A DNA stretch of 64,000 nucleotides from Kitasatospora sp. MAA4 (GCF_029893355.1 NZ_JARZAI010000021.1:1-64000); one strand, 5' to 3'. Positions 53,368 through 61,579 are shown, counted from the first letter of the stretch. Numbers and translations: made by a program. The notes: generated by a model not told the origin, from the letters alone.

Positions 53368-54585
53368 ATGAGGCGAGAGAACTTCGCAAAGCGCCGGAAG
53401 GCTCTGGGTTTCAGTCAGGAATCACTAGCTCAGGCCGTCGAAGTAGACCGTTCCACGGTGGGCCGCTGGGAAAACGGGGAGACTGAACCCCAGCCGTGGC
53501 ACCGCCCCGCGCTCTGTCGCGAACTTCGGGTCACGGCTGAAGCCCTGGACGCTCTCCTCATGATTTCGAGCAAGGCCGCACTCGTGCCAGTTGCACCCAC
53601 GACTCGGATCATCTTGGCAGGTCCGGAATCCGATGATGAGCTGGACGCAATGGAGCTTGCCCGAAGGGTCACCGCAAGCGACGTTGGGAGTGAGACTCTC
53701 CTCCGTCTTGAACTGGCGTTTCATGACCTGGCTCGCAAATATCCGTCATCCCCGCCCCAAGATCTCCTGGAGCGTGTCAGGAAGTACGCTCGGTATGTTG
53801 CAGGGCTGCTCGACGCGAAGAAGACTCTGTCCGAGCATCGCCAACTACTGGTGCTCGGCGGATGGTTCTCTCTTCTGGGCGCCACTCTGCATATCGACCT
53901 CAACCAACAGGACGCAGCTACGGCACGCCTGCGAACGGCCGCGACGCTCGCTCGGGATGCCGAACATGCGGAGATCCAAGCCTGGTGCCATGAAACCGAC
54001 GCCTGGCGGGTGCTCACCGACGGTGAATATTCCAAAGCCGTGGAGTTGAGCAAGGCAGCACAGGCTCTCGCCCCCAGGGGCAGTTCCATTGAAATACAAG
54101 CCACAGCTCAAGAGGGGCGGGCATACGCCAGGCTCAATCAGCCCAAAGAAACCTATGGCGCCATCGCCAGAGTTCACGGACTGGTGTCCCAGATGAAGCA
54201 GCCAGACAGCCCTGAGCATCATTTTCAGTACGACCCGGCGAAATCCACCGCCTACACGGCGACGACCCTTGCATGGGTGGGAGACCCGGCAGCCGAGACG
54301 TACGCTCGGGAAGTCATTGCGGAACTTGGAGCACCCGACGACGTGTCACGGTGGCCGCGCCGTGTCGCATCGGCAAACATTGATCTGGCGCTGTCACTGG
54401 TGGCCTCCGACCACCTTGACGAGGCCGCCAGTGCCGCTCAGCGAGCAATTCTCTCCGGCCGTATCGTTCCCTCGAACCACTGGCGCGCACTTGAGGTAGT
54501 GAGGGCCGTCGAAACGCGCAAGCTGTCCGAAGCGAAGGACTTGCGCGAGGCCTACGAAGCCATGAGGCCAGCGCTGGAGCGTTAG
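53368..54585 (+). CDS. XRE-family regulator with TPR-like sensor domain
   Basis: 405-residue protein. An N-terminal helix-turn-helix of the XRE type (FAKRRKALGFSQESLAQAVEVDRSTVGRWENGE, residues 6-38) is followed by about 330 residues of helical repeats resembling a TPR-like sensor. Segments such as LNQQDAATARLRTAATLARDAEHAEIQAWCHETDAWRVL and AVELSKAAQALA alternate as helix pairs. This is typical of large streptomycete XRE regulators that may sense a peptide or small ligand. GC is visibly lower than in neighbouring genes (about 63% in one inspected line) and third positions are mixed, suggesting recent acquisition. It is divergent from the NUDIX/SAH-hydrolase-like unit it probably controls. 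Confidence 0.85.
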   Translation: MRRENFAKRRKALGFSQESLAQAVEVDRSTVGRWENGETEPQPWHRPALCRELRVTAEALDALLMISSKAALVPVAPTTRIILAGPESDDELDAMELARRVTASDVGSETLLRLELAFHDLARKYPSSPPQDLLERVRKYARYVAGLLDAKKTLSEHRQLLVLGGWFSLLGATLHIDLNQQDAATARLRTAATLARDAEHAEIQAWCHETDAWRVLTDGEYSKAVELSKAAQALAPRGSSIEIQATAQEGRAYARLNQPKETYGAIARVHGLVSQMKQPDSPEHHFQYDPAKSTAYTATTLAWVGDPAAETYAREVIAELGAPDDVSRWPRRVASANIDLALSLVASDHLDEAASAAQRAILSGRIVPSNHWRALEVVRAVETRKLSEAKDLREAYEAMRPALER

Positions 54586-54710
54586 GCCGGAGGCCCTCCC
54601 GCTCTCCCGCGTCCGGCCCGAACAGCAGAACCGTCGCCGCCACCCGCCACCGCGCCCGGCTGATGCGGAGGCTTGGCGGCGCCGGGCAGCCGAGCACCCA
54701 ACTCCCGGGC
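54586..54710. other. Possible gene remnant next to the right repeat
   Basis: 125 bases of high GC between the XRE stop and the right direct repeat. On the minus strand the frame reads through the XRE gene end without start or ribosome binding site. It may be a leftover of the sequence that once followed the duplicated promoter segment. Confidence 0.35.
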
Positions 54711-54756
54711 CAGGATGGTCCGAGCCGCGCCGGCTGTCAAAGAGTTATTTGGAGGT
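54711..54756. repeat. 46-bp direct repeat, right copy
   Basis: Same-orientation copy of 51315-51360 with one mismatch. It borders the cassette on the side of the LuxR regulator. The copy carries a TTGACA-type promoter element pointing left but has no intact gene behind it. Confidence 0.95.
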
Positions 54757-54778
54757 TGGGGCCGAAGGGTCCAGCGGG

Positions 54779-55822
54779 TCAGACCCGGTCCGGGGTGAGG
54801 TAGGTGGAGACGAGGGCTTCGGAGCGGCCGAGGCGGTAGGCGACCTGGACCCGGGACTGGGCGTCGAAGGCCTTGAGGATCTTGGCGATATGGGCGCGGC
54901 AGGTGCGGACGTTGAGGCTCATCCGGCGGGCGATCGCGTCGTCGGGTTCGCCGTCGACCAGCATCCGCAGGATGGCCTGCTGGACCTCGTTGAGGGCGCC
55001 GTCGGCGGAGCTGTCACGGTAGCGGTAGCTGTAGGCGCTGGCGCGCCGCCAGTCCCGCTGGAAGCCGTCGGCCAGGAAGGCGACCAGGGCCGGATGGCGG
55101 ACCACCAGGGCACGTTTGCTGTCCTGGGAGGTGGAGAGGAAGGCGGTCTTGCGGTCGAAGATCATCAACCGCAGGGGGAGTTCGTCCAGGGTGCGGACCT
55201 CGCCACCGAGCGCGGTCACCCTGGCGACGTACTCCCTGGTCGGCTCGCTGAACCGGGCCGGATGCTGGTAGAGGGTGCGGAGTTGGACCCCGCGGGCGAG
55301 CAGCACCTCCGCCTTCGCCAGCGCCCGGCCGAGCGCGTCGACCTTGCGGCTGTTGCCGGGCTGGGCGGTGAGGGCCTCCTGCTCGCAGGTGCTCAGGGCC
55401 TCCTCGATGGCCGAGTTGATCAGGCCGAGGCCGAGCAGCTCCTGGACCGGGGAGGCGTCCGACCTGGCTGCCGTCCACACCTCGTCGTAGCGGGCCGAGA
55501 GCAGCGCTAACTCCCCCACCATGCGCGAGCCGTACTCCTCCAGCCGGGCCGACTGGAGCCGCACCCCCCGCCGCACTCCCGCCGCCACGAGCTGAGGATC
55601 GACCGGGACCAGCAGGGACGGGTCCGCCGGGTCCACGGCGAGCAGACCGAGCCCCAGCAGCAGGGCCAGCGCCTCCTCGTCCTCCGGCGACCGCTCGGGC
55701 ACCACGGACAGCGGTAGGCCGTCGCCGGAAATAGCGCTCTCGTAGACGCGCTTGGCGGCCGGGGTGAGTTGGGGCGTGAGCGTTTCGTTGCTCTCGTGGG
55801 ACCACTGACTACCTAGTGTCAT
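54779..55822 (-). CDS. LuxR-type transcriptional regulator
   Basis: 347 residues. The C-terminal LuxR helix-turn-helix spans about 278-335 (NEVQQAILRMLVDGEPDDAIARRMSLNVRTCRAHIAKILKAF). The upstream part is a mostly helical domain without a receiver Asp, ATPase motif or PAS signature, containing SARYDEVWTAARSDASPVQELLGLG and HPARFSEPTREYVARVTALGGEVRTLDELPLRLMIFDRKTAFLS. The latter resembles the TrmB/phospholipase-D-like sensor layout of streptomycete cluster-situated LuxR proteins. ATG 55822 has GAGGGTGG upstream. It is divergent from the small peptide gene and the ATP-grasp cluster, which it probably regulates. Confidence 0.85.
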   Translation of the reverse strand: MTLGSQWSHESNETLTPQLTPAAKRVYESAISGDGLPLSVVPERSPEDEEALALLLGLGLLAVDPADPSLLVPVDPQLVAAGVRRGVRLQSARLEEYGSRMVGELALLSARYDEVWTAARSDASPVQELLGLGLINSAIEEALSTCEQEALTAQPGNSRKVDALGRALAKAEVLLARGVQLRTLYQHPARFSEPTREYVARVTALGGEVRTLDELPLRLMIFDRKTAFLSTSQDSKRALVVRHPALVAFLADGFQRDWRRASAYSYRYRDSSADGALNEVQQAILRMLVDGEPDDAIARRMSLNVRTCRAHIAKILKAFDAQSRVQVAYRLGRSEALVSTYLTPDRV

Positions 55823-55957
55823 GCCACCCTCATGATCATGCTGTTCATCAACATGAGCCAGCTCATCGCTTGCTCGGCTCGGCCGGGTCGGCCAATGATG
55901 TGTCAGGTAAGCGCGGGATCGCCGCAACATCCCTGGTACAAAAGTGGAGTTGAGGAA

Positions 55958-56134
55958 ATGCTTGACAATCGGACCGACGGGGGACGTCGCTGGATTGCAG
56001 GGCTCCTGCTATCCGTGGCCGCGGTCACCGTGGCGGTTGGCACGACGGCGAGCACGGCCGCCGTCCGTACACCCGCCGCAACTTCCCACGTCCTCGCGGA
56101 CCTCGAGTGGGACGCCGTACCGGCCGGCCACTGA
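55958..56134 (+). CDS. 58-residue secreted peptide, possible cluster peptide
   Basis: Begins MLDNRTDGGRRWIAGLLLSV: a twin-arginine-like basic start, then one hydrophobic helix (WIAGLLLSVAAVTVAVGTTA) with a plausible cleavage site around TASTA. The polar tail ends HVLADLEWDAVPAGH. GGAG lies eight bases before the ATG. It is divergent from the LuxR regulator. A short exported peptide of about 25 residues could be a signal, a precursor or an accessory peptide of the cluster. No family is recognised; the reading frame is short, so it could be chance. Confidence 0.5.
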   Translation: MLDNRTDGGRRWIAGLLLSVAAVTVAVGTTASTAAVRTPAATSHVLADLEWDAVPAGH

Positions 56135-56642
56135 GCCGGACCGAGGGGCGACTGGAGCAGGCCTCGGCAGCCCGTCACCCGGAACGTCGCACCTCGCAGG
56201 CCCGGCCTGCTACCCAGGTCGGCGCCCGCCGCCGACGACACAGGGCACCGTGGTGTTCCCCATACATCCCCCAAGCGTGGAGCCCGAGCCATCGGGACCA
56301 GTCGAAGAGCCAACCGCCGGTGGCTGAGCAGGAATTCTACAGGAGCCGCCTGATTTGCGCCTGCCGTTAATCAGCACCGTTCGCACACCGCTGGTCCTCG
56401 ATTCACGCAAACCCACACCGTCATGACGTCGCGTCAACACCCCGGCCCGCCTCTCGCGCCCACCGGTGACCACCCATCCCGGAGGTCCGGCGCACGACCC
56501 GGCCCATAGGCGCGACGACCCTTTCCGGCAGCCGCCTCAGCGTCAATCCGCACAGCCGTCCCCCCGCGCCGCAGCCCAGGCATCGCACCACGCCCGGCGC
56601 CGGGGCAATGACGCCTGCCCAGTACAGGAGAAAAGTCCGGGT
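56135..56642 (+). promoter_or_regulatory. Long leader before the first ATP-grasp gene
   Basis: 508 bases without a convincing gene. An inverted repeat CTGATT-N13-AATCAG (56350-56355 with 56369-56374) lies in an AT-richer block and may be an operator or part of a promoter. AGGAG at about 56626 is the likely ribosome binding site of the next gene. One 28-codon frame at about 56423 lacks support. Confidence 0.4.
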
Positions 56643-57875
56643 ATGAAGAAACTGCTGCTTATCGAAGCCAATGGAATGGTCGGCGGGGATCTGCTCGACG
56701 CCGCGGCCGAACTCGGCGTCGAGGTCCATGTCGCCACGCACGAGGCCCTGTTCAAGGACTACCGCGCGGAGCTCAAGCCGAAGATCACCGGCACCGTCTT
56801 CACCGATCTCGGCTCGCCCGAGACCGCGCTGCGCGACCTGCTCGCCTTCAGTCGCACGACCGGGATCGACGGGGTCATCACCGGCTGGGAGTTCTTCTCG
56901 CCGCTGGTCACCCAGCTGACCTCCGAACTCGGCCTGCCGGGCCACGACGTGGCGAAGGCCGCCGCCTCGCGCAACAAGCGGGTGATGTCGCAGACCTTCG
57001 ACGCGGCCGGTGTCCCGGCACCGCGCACCGTGGTGGTCGAGAACGCCGACGGCGCACTCGACGCGATCGCCGCCGCCGGTCTCGACTACCCGCTGGTGGT
57101 CAAGCCCTGCGAGAACGCCGGCTCGGTCGGGGTCTCGGTGGTGAGGACGGCGCCGGAGCTGCTCGAGGCCGTCACCTTCGCCCAGGGCTGGCCGAACGAG
57201 TTCCCGCACGGGACGCCGCTGGAGACCACCGTGCTCATCCAGGAGTACATCGGCGGCAAGGAGTTCAGCATCGAGACGGTGGTCTTCGCCGAGGAGTTCC
57301 ACCACCTCGCGGTGACCGAGAAGTTCACCACCGACGATGCGAGCCGCGCCGAGATCGGGCACACCGTCCCGGCCGAGCTGGACGCCGAGGCGTACGCGGC
57401 CGTCATCGCCACCGTCGAGCAGGGCCTGGGCGCGCTCGGCTTCCGCTACGGGGTCGCGCACACCGAGCTGAAGCTGCTCCCGGACAACTCCGCGCGGATC
57501 ATCGAGGTCGGCGCCCGTCCGCCCGGTGACCACATCGTCAAGCTGGTCCAGCTCGCGACCGGCGTCAGCGAGGCCCGCGCCTACATCCAGGCCGCGCTGG
57601 GCGAGCAGCCCGAGGTCCAGCCCACCGAGAAGTCCGCTGCGGCGATCCGGTTCTTCACGCCGCCGGCGGCGGGCGTGTTCCACGGCCTCTCCGGCATCCC
57701 CCAACTGCCGGAGCTGGTCGCCGAGGTGCGCTATGTCGAGCCCGGCCGGGAGATGGGCCGGCTCCAGGACAACATCTCCCGGATCGGCCACGTCATCCTC
57801 AAGGCCGGCGCGCCCGCCGAGGTCAACCGGCTCGCGGCGGACGTGATGGCCGCCGTCACGATCGAGATGGACTGA
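56643..57875 (+). CDS. ATP-grasp ligase (BacD-like amino acid ligase type)
   Basis: 410 residues. After an N-terminal Rossmann-like lobe (KKLLLIEANGMVGGDLLDAAAELG), the ATP-grasp fold shows the lid lysine in YPLVVKPCENAGSVGVSVVR (about 150-168) and the adenine-contacting QEYIGGKEFSIETV. The metal-binding end is RIIEVGARPPGDHIV (about 284-298), where EVGARPPG replaces the more common EINPR. This variant is frequent in L-amino acid ligases that form dipeptides or amides through an acyl-phosphate. The gene is followed after one base by a second ATP-grasp gene. Together they suggest two successive amide-bond steps. Confidence 0.9.
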   Translation: MKKLLLIEANGMVGGDLLDAAAELGVEVHVATHEALFKDYRAELKPKITGTVFTDLGSPETALRDLLAFSRTTGIDGVITGWEFFSPLVTQLTSELGLPGHDVAKAAASRNKRVMSQTFDAAGVPAPRTVVVENADGALDAIAAAGLDYPLVVKPCENAGSVGVSVVRTAPELLEAVTFAQGWPNEFPHGTPLETTVLIQEYIGGKEFSIETVVFAEEFHHLAVTEKFTTDDASRAEIGHTVPAELDAEAYAAVIATVEQGLGALGFRYGVAHTELKLLPDNSARIIEVGARPPGDHIVKLVQLATGVSEARAYIQAALGEQPEVQPTEKSAAAIRFFTPPAAGVFHGLSGIPQLPELVAEVRYVEPGREMGRLQDNISRIGHVILKAGAPAEVNRLAADVMAAVTIEMD

Positions 57876-57876
57876 C

Positions 57877-59145
57877 ATGGCGCGCATCGCTCTCCTGCGG
57901 TCCATCGAGATCCAGCAGACCGACCCGTACGTCGGCCAACTCTCGTCGCTGTGCAAGGAGTTGGATCTCCAGCTCAAGCTCTTCTACACGGACGGGGAGT
58001 GCGCCCCCGGCGACTTCCCCGGCGAGTCCGAGAAGCTGGCGAGCGACCTGTCCAGCGAGGCGATCGCCGAGCTGATCCTGGCCTGGGGCGCCGACGGCGT
58101 GATCTCGCTGTCCATCCCGGACGAGAACTCGCTGCGCGACGCGGTGGTCAAGGAGCGGCTGGCCGCGCACGGCGTACCCATGGTGATGCACGGCCTGGAC
58201 GCGACCTGCGCACTGGCCAACAAGTGGGAGACCAAGCTGGTGCTGGCCGCCCACGGGCTCGCCTCCCCGGCCGGGCTGCTGATCGACGGCGACGTGCTGA
58301 ACGGGCGCAACGTCCCGGTGCCCGCCTACCGCGACTTCCTCACCGCCAAGGCGTCCGAGATCGGCTACCCGGTGCTCAGTAAGCCGCTCTGGGACTGCCT
58401 GGGCACCGGCATCCGCTTCCTCCCCGACCAGGACGCGCTGGTCGCCTACCTGGACGACCCCTACGACGGCAACACCGTGCTGGAGAAGTGCCTGTCCGGC
58501 GAACTCTGCTCGGTGGAGATCATCGGCAGGACCGGCAGCTACGCGGTGCAGCCGCTGATCTGGAAGGGCCCGACCGGCGGCGCGCCCTCGTTCGCGTTCG
58601 GGACGGTGCGCTACACCGCGCCCCGCCAGGAGCCGGACGCGCACTTCGAGCCGGTCGCCGAGCGACTGCGCGGGCTGTGCGAAGGGCTGGGCATCGAGGG
58701 GGCCATCGAGGTCGAGATGATCTACGCCGACGGGGACTACCACGTCATCGAGATCAACCCCCGGGTATCCGGCTCGACCACGCTCTCGATCGCCGCCTCC
58801 GGCAGCAACACGTACGCCGGACTGATCCACCTCCTGCTCGGCAACTGGGCGCAGGAGTCCCGGGGTTTCGGCGAACGACGGCGGCTGGCCTTCCAGTTGC
58901 CGATCTGCCCGCCGACCCCGGCCCTGAGCGCCGTCCTCGGGCAGCGGCTCGACCTGATCCGGGCCAGCAGCTTCCACATCGACGGCCGGACCTACGCGAA
59001 CATGGTCGTCACCTGCGAGTTCGACGGCACGGCCACGCTCGCCGCCACCCTGCTCGAACTCACCCTGGAGCACGGCCTGCTGGCCCCACCGGTGCTCGCC
59101 GAGCTGGAGAACCTGCTGGATCAGCAGGTCCCGGCCACCGTCTGA
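57877..59145 (+). CDS. Second ATP-grasp ligase
   Basis: 422 residues. The N-terminal lobe ARIALLRSIEIQQTDPYVGQ precedes a central GYPVLSKPLWDCLGTGIRFL (lid lysine at about 172). EVEMIYADGDYHVIEINPRVSGSTTLS (about 280-300) carries the classical EINPR metal motif. Sequence similarity to the preceding ligase is low, so the two are not a recent duplication and probably use different substrates. The start is one base after the previous stop. The last 100 residues form a soluble C-terminal domain. Confidence 0.88.
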   Translation: MARIALLRSIEIQQTDPYVGQLSSLCKELDLQLKLFYTDGECAPGDFPGESEKLASDLSSEAIAELILAWGADGVISLSIPDENSLRDAVVKERLAAHGVPMVMHGLDATCALANKWETKLVLAAHGLASPAGLLIDGDVLNGRNVPVPAYRDFLTAKASEIGYPVLSKPLWDCLGTGIRFLPDQDALVAYLDDPYDGNTVLEKCLSGELCSVEIIGRTGSYAVQPLIWKGPTGGAPSFAFGTVRYTAPRQEPDAHFEPVAERLRGLCEGLGIEGAIEVEMIYADGDYHVIEINPRVSGSTTLSIAASGSNTYAGLIHLLLGNWAQESRGFGERRRLAFQLPICPPTPALSAVLGQRLDLIRASSFHIDGRTYANMVVTCEFDGTATLAATLLELTLEHGLLAPPVLAELENLLDQQVPATV

Positions 59146-59201
59146 CCGCCACCCGATCACGCATCAATTCAGCACCCCCTCTACTGGATTGGAACTCCAC
59201 C

Positions 59202-59951
59202 ATGTTGGTGACCGAAGTCAACACCCCGCTGCTCGACGAGCCGGGGGTCGAACTCCGAAGCGACATCACGGTCGAGCTGGTCGACCACTCGGCGAGCGAC
59301 GCCGGGGTGGTCCGGGCCGCCCGGGTCTCGACCATCGGCGAGAGCGCGCAGCTGGAGGACAAGGGCGAGGGCTACAGCGCCGGACTCATCAACTACCTGA
59401 TGAAGAGCCGGCACGGCAGCCCGTTCGAGCACAACTACCTGACCTTCCTGATCACCGCGCCGATCTTCACCGTGCGGCACCTGATGCGCCATCGCACCTG
59501 GTCGTTCAACGAGGAGAGCGCCCGCTACCGCGAGATCCGCCCGGTATTCTACGTGCCGGACAGCGACCGCCTGCTGCGCCAGGAGGGCAAGCCGGGCGAC
59601 TACACGTACGTCGCCGGGGCAGCCGACGACCACGAGCACGTGCTGACCTCCGCGCACTCGGTCTACTCCAAGGCGTACGAGGAGTACAGCTCGATGCTGG
59701 AGGCCGGCATCGCCCGCGAGATCGCCCGGATGGTGCTGCCGGTGGCGACCTACTCCTCGGTCTACGCGACCTGCAACTCCCGGGCGCTGATGCACTTCCT
59801 GAGCCTGCGGACGAACCGCCAGGACGCCAGCTACATCTCGCACCCGCAGCGCGAGATCGAGCTGGTCGCGGAGCAGATGGAGGCCGCCTGGAAGGAGCTG
59901 ATGCCGGTGACCCAGGCGGCGTTCGAGGCCTACGGCCGGGTCAGCCCGTAA
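59202..59951 (+). CDS. thyX: Flavin-dependent thymidylate synthase-like methylase
   Basis: 249 residues, standard ThyX length. The ThyX signature RHRTWSFNEESARY (about 91-104) is complete, preceded by KSRHGSPFEHNYLTFLI and followed later by RALMHFLSLRTNRQDASYIS, the flavin/nucleotide site. The family transfers a methylene from methylene-tetrahydrofolate to C5 of dUMP. In the polyoxin pathway a ThyX relative (PolB) instead methylates UMP. Its place inside a biosynthetic operon, with its stop overlapping the LOG gene (TAATG), suggests a pathway-specific uridine-nucleotide methylase rather than housekeeping; that is inference. ATG 59202 has only a weak GGA upstream. Confidence 0.9.
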   Translation: MLVTEVNTPLLDEPGVELRSDITVELVDHSASDAGVVRAARVSTIGESAQLEDKGEGYSAGLINYLMKSRHGSPFEHNYLTFLITAPIFTVRHLMRHRTWSFNEESARYREIRPVFYVPDSDRLLRQEGKPGDYTYVAGAADDHEHVLTSAHSVYSKAYEEYSSMLEAGIAREIARMVLPVATYSSVYATCNSRALMHFLSLRTNRQDASYISHPQREIELVAEQMEAAWKELMPVTQAAFEAYGRVSP

Positions 59952-60511
59952 TGCGGGTCACCGTCTACGCCGGATCCTCGGCCGGCCACCAGCCGGCGTT
60001 CGCCCAGGAGACCGCCGTCTTCGCACGTGAACTCGCCGGCGCGGGAGTGGAGATCGTCTACGGCGGCGGCAGCGTCGGACTGATGGGCGTCCTCGCCGAC
60101 AGCGCGCTCGCGGCCGGCGGCAAGGTCACCGGGGTGATCCCGCAGTCGCTGGTCGACGCCGAGGTCGCCCACCTGGCGCTGACCGAACTGCGCGTCGTCG
60201 ACTCGATGCACGAGCGCAAGGACACCATGGCGCAGCTGGCCGACTGCTTCGTCGCGCTGCCCGGCGGGCTGGGCACGGTGGAGGAGCTGTTCGAGGTCTG
60301 GGCCTGGCTCATCCTCGGCCACCACGCCAAGCCGGTCATGCTGCTGAACATCGACGGCTACTGGGACCGCCTGCTCGACCTGGTCGACGGGATCGCCCGG
60401 GCCGGCTTCATGAAGCCCGAGGAGTGCGCCTCGCTGGTACCGGTGGCCAACGCCGCCGAACTGTTCGACGTCGTCGCCTCCTGGCAGCCCCCCGCCCCTC
60501 GCTGGGGCTGA
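59951..60511 (+). CDS. LOG-type nucleoside 5'-monophosphate phosphoribohydrolase
   Basis: 186 residues of the LOG/lysine-decarboxylase-like fold. The diagnostic PGGLGTVEELFE is at about 104-115, and GGGSVGLMGVLAD lies near 39-51. Despite old names, the family cleaves the N-glycosidic bond of a nucleoside monophosphate, giving free base and ribose-5-phosphate. Pyrimidine-nucleotide cleaving relatives occur in nucleoside antibiotic pathways. It is translationally coupled to thyX, so the pair could convert UMP to 5-methyl-UMP and then thymine. An 18-base tandem duplication spans its stop codon. Confidence 0.9.
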   Translation: MRVTVYAGSSAGHQPAFAQETAVFARELAGAGVEIVYGGGSVGLMGVLADSALAAGGKVTGVIPQSLVDAEVAHLALTELRVVDSMHERKDTMAQLADCFVALPGGLGTVEELFEVWAWLILGHHAKPVMLLNIDGYWDRLLDLVDGIARAGFMKPEECASLVPVANAAELFDVVASWQPPAPRWG

Positions 60512-60533
60512 ACCCGTCGCTGGGGCTGAACCC
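60499..60533 (+). repeat. Tandem 18-base duplication at the LOG gene end
   Basis: TCGCTGGGGCTGAACCC occurs at 60499-60515 and again at 60517-60533, period 18. The second copy repeats the last codons and stop in the short gap before the next gene. Confidence 0.9.
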
Positions 60534-60559
60534 CCACGCCTTCCCCGAAGGGATCAACG

Positions 60560-61549
60560 ATGCACGAGAGCATGGTCGTTCCGGCCTTCTCCAACCTCCC
60601 GGGCGCGGCCCGCCTCAAGGGCGACTTCGACGTCGCCCGGCTGGAGGCCGACCTCCAGACCCTGCGGCACGAGAGCTGGAGCCGCCAGCGCAGCTACAGC
60701 TCGGACGGGGTCACCACCGTCGCCGAGGTGGACTGGCGGATTCTGCCGCTGCGCAACGCGGGCGGCAACGCCGAGCGCACCGACCCGGGCGGCCCCGGCC
60801 TGGTGGACTTCGAGTTCACCCACTGGGTGGCCGAGGCGCCCTACCTCCGGGAGATCCTGGAGAGCATTCCGGCCCAGCTCCGGACGGTCCGGCTGATGGC
60901 GCTGGGCCCCGGCGCCTCCAGCTGGGTGCACTACGACAACAAGTACGGCATGGCCTGGGGCATCGTGCGGATGCACATCCCGATCACCACCTACCCCGAT
61001 GCCAAGCTGTTCATCGAGGGCGAGCTGCACCAGTGGCAGCCCGGCAGCTTCTGGTTCGGCGACTTCACCCGGATGCACCAGGTGGAGAACACCGGCTCCG
61101 AGACCCGGGTGCACCTGGTGATCGACGCCTTCCCCAGCCGGGAGCTGCTCGAGTGGTTCCCGGCCGAGTTCCGCGAGCCGAAGGTGCTCGACGAGATCCT
61201 CTTCGGCCGGGCCGTCCAGCCGCTGACCGAGGCCGAACTGGCGGGCTACCAGGTCGAGTTCGACCTGCCGGAGTCGTTCGCGGACTGGGAGGAGGAGGAC
61301 GGCGCGTTCCTCAAGCACCAGCGCAGGCTGACCGCCTCGGTCGCGCCGGTGGACGGGCAGCTGCTGCTCTCGCTGGACGGCGAGCCGACCTTCGTCCTGG
61401 TCCACCACGGCGACGGCGAGTTCCGCTTCGCCGGCTGGACCGACGAGCGCACCGTCCAACTCCCGCCGGCAGGTGCGGAGCAGGTGGTGCTGCGGACCCG
61501 CCGGGGCAGCCAGGTGCGCGAGCTGACCGTGAAGGCCCGCCGGGGCTGA
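60560..61549 (+). CDS. Aspartyl/asparaginyl beta-hydroxylase-like dioxygenase
   Basis: 329 residues. Residues to about 225 form a cupin-type Fe(II)/2-oxoglutarate domain: SSWVHYDNKYGMAWGIVRMH (His and Asp metal ligands, about 116-135) and FGDFTRMHQVENTGSETRVHLVID (second His and the 2OG-binding Arg). The last 100 residues (LFGRAVQPLTEAELAGYQVEF onward to LTVKARRG) are an extra beta-rich domain not found in the minimal AspH fold. It likely hydroxylates an amino acid or peptide in the pathway. It starts 48 bases after the LOG stop. Confidence 0.85.
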   Translation: MHESMVVPAFSNLPGAARLKGDFDVARLEADLQTLRHESWSRQRSYSSDGVTTVAEVDWRILPLRNAGGNAERTDPGGPGLVDFEFTHWVAEAPYLREILESIPAQLRTVRLMALGPGASSWVHYDNKYGMAWGIVRMHIPITTYPDAKLFIEGELHQWQPGSFWFGDFTRMHQVENTGSETRVHLVIDAFPSRELLEWFPAEFREPKVLDEILFGRAVQPLTEAELAGYQVEFDLPESFADWEEEDGAFLKHQRRLTASVAPVDGQLLLSLDGEPTFVLVHHGDGEFRFAGWTDERTVQLPPAGAEQVVLRTRRGSQVRELTVKARRG

Positions 61550-61579
61550 GCCTCACACGAACCGAAACGAGGTGTGACT

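Noticed and set aside
54314..54697. 127-codon minus-strand frame
   Set aside because: Mostly antisense to the XRE gene, without a ribosome binding site; at most a remnant near the direct repeat.
56423..56509. 28-codon plus-strand frame before the first ATP-grasp gene
   Set aside because: No ribosome binding site and no sequence character; considered chance.
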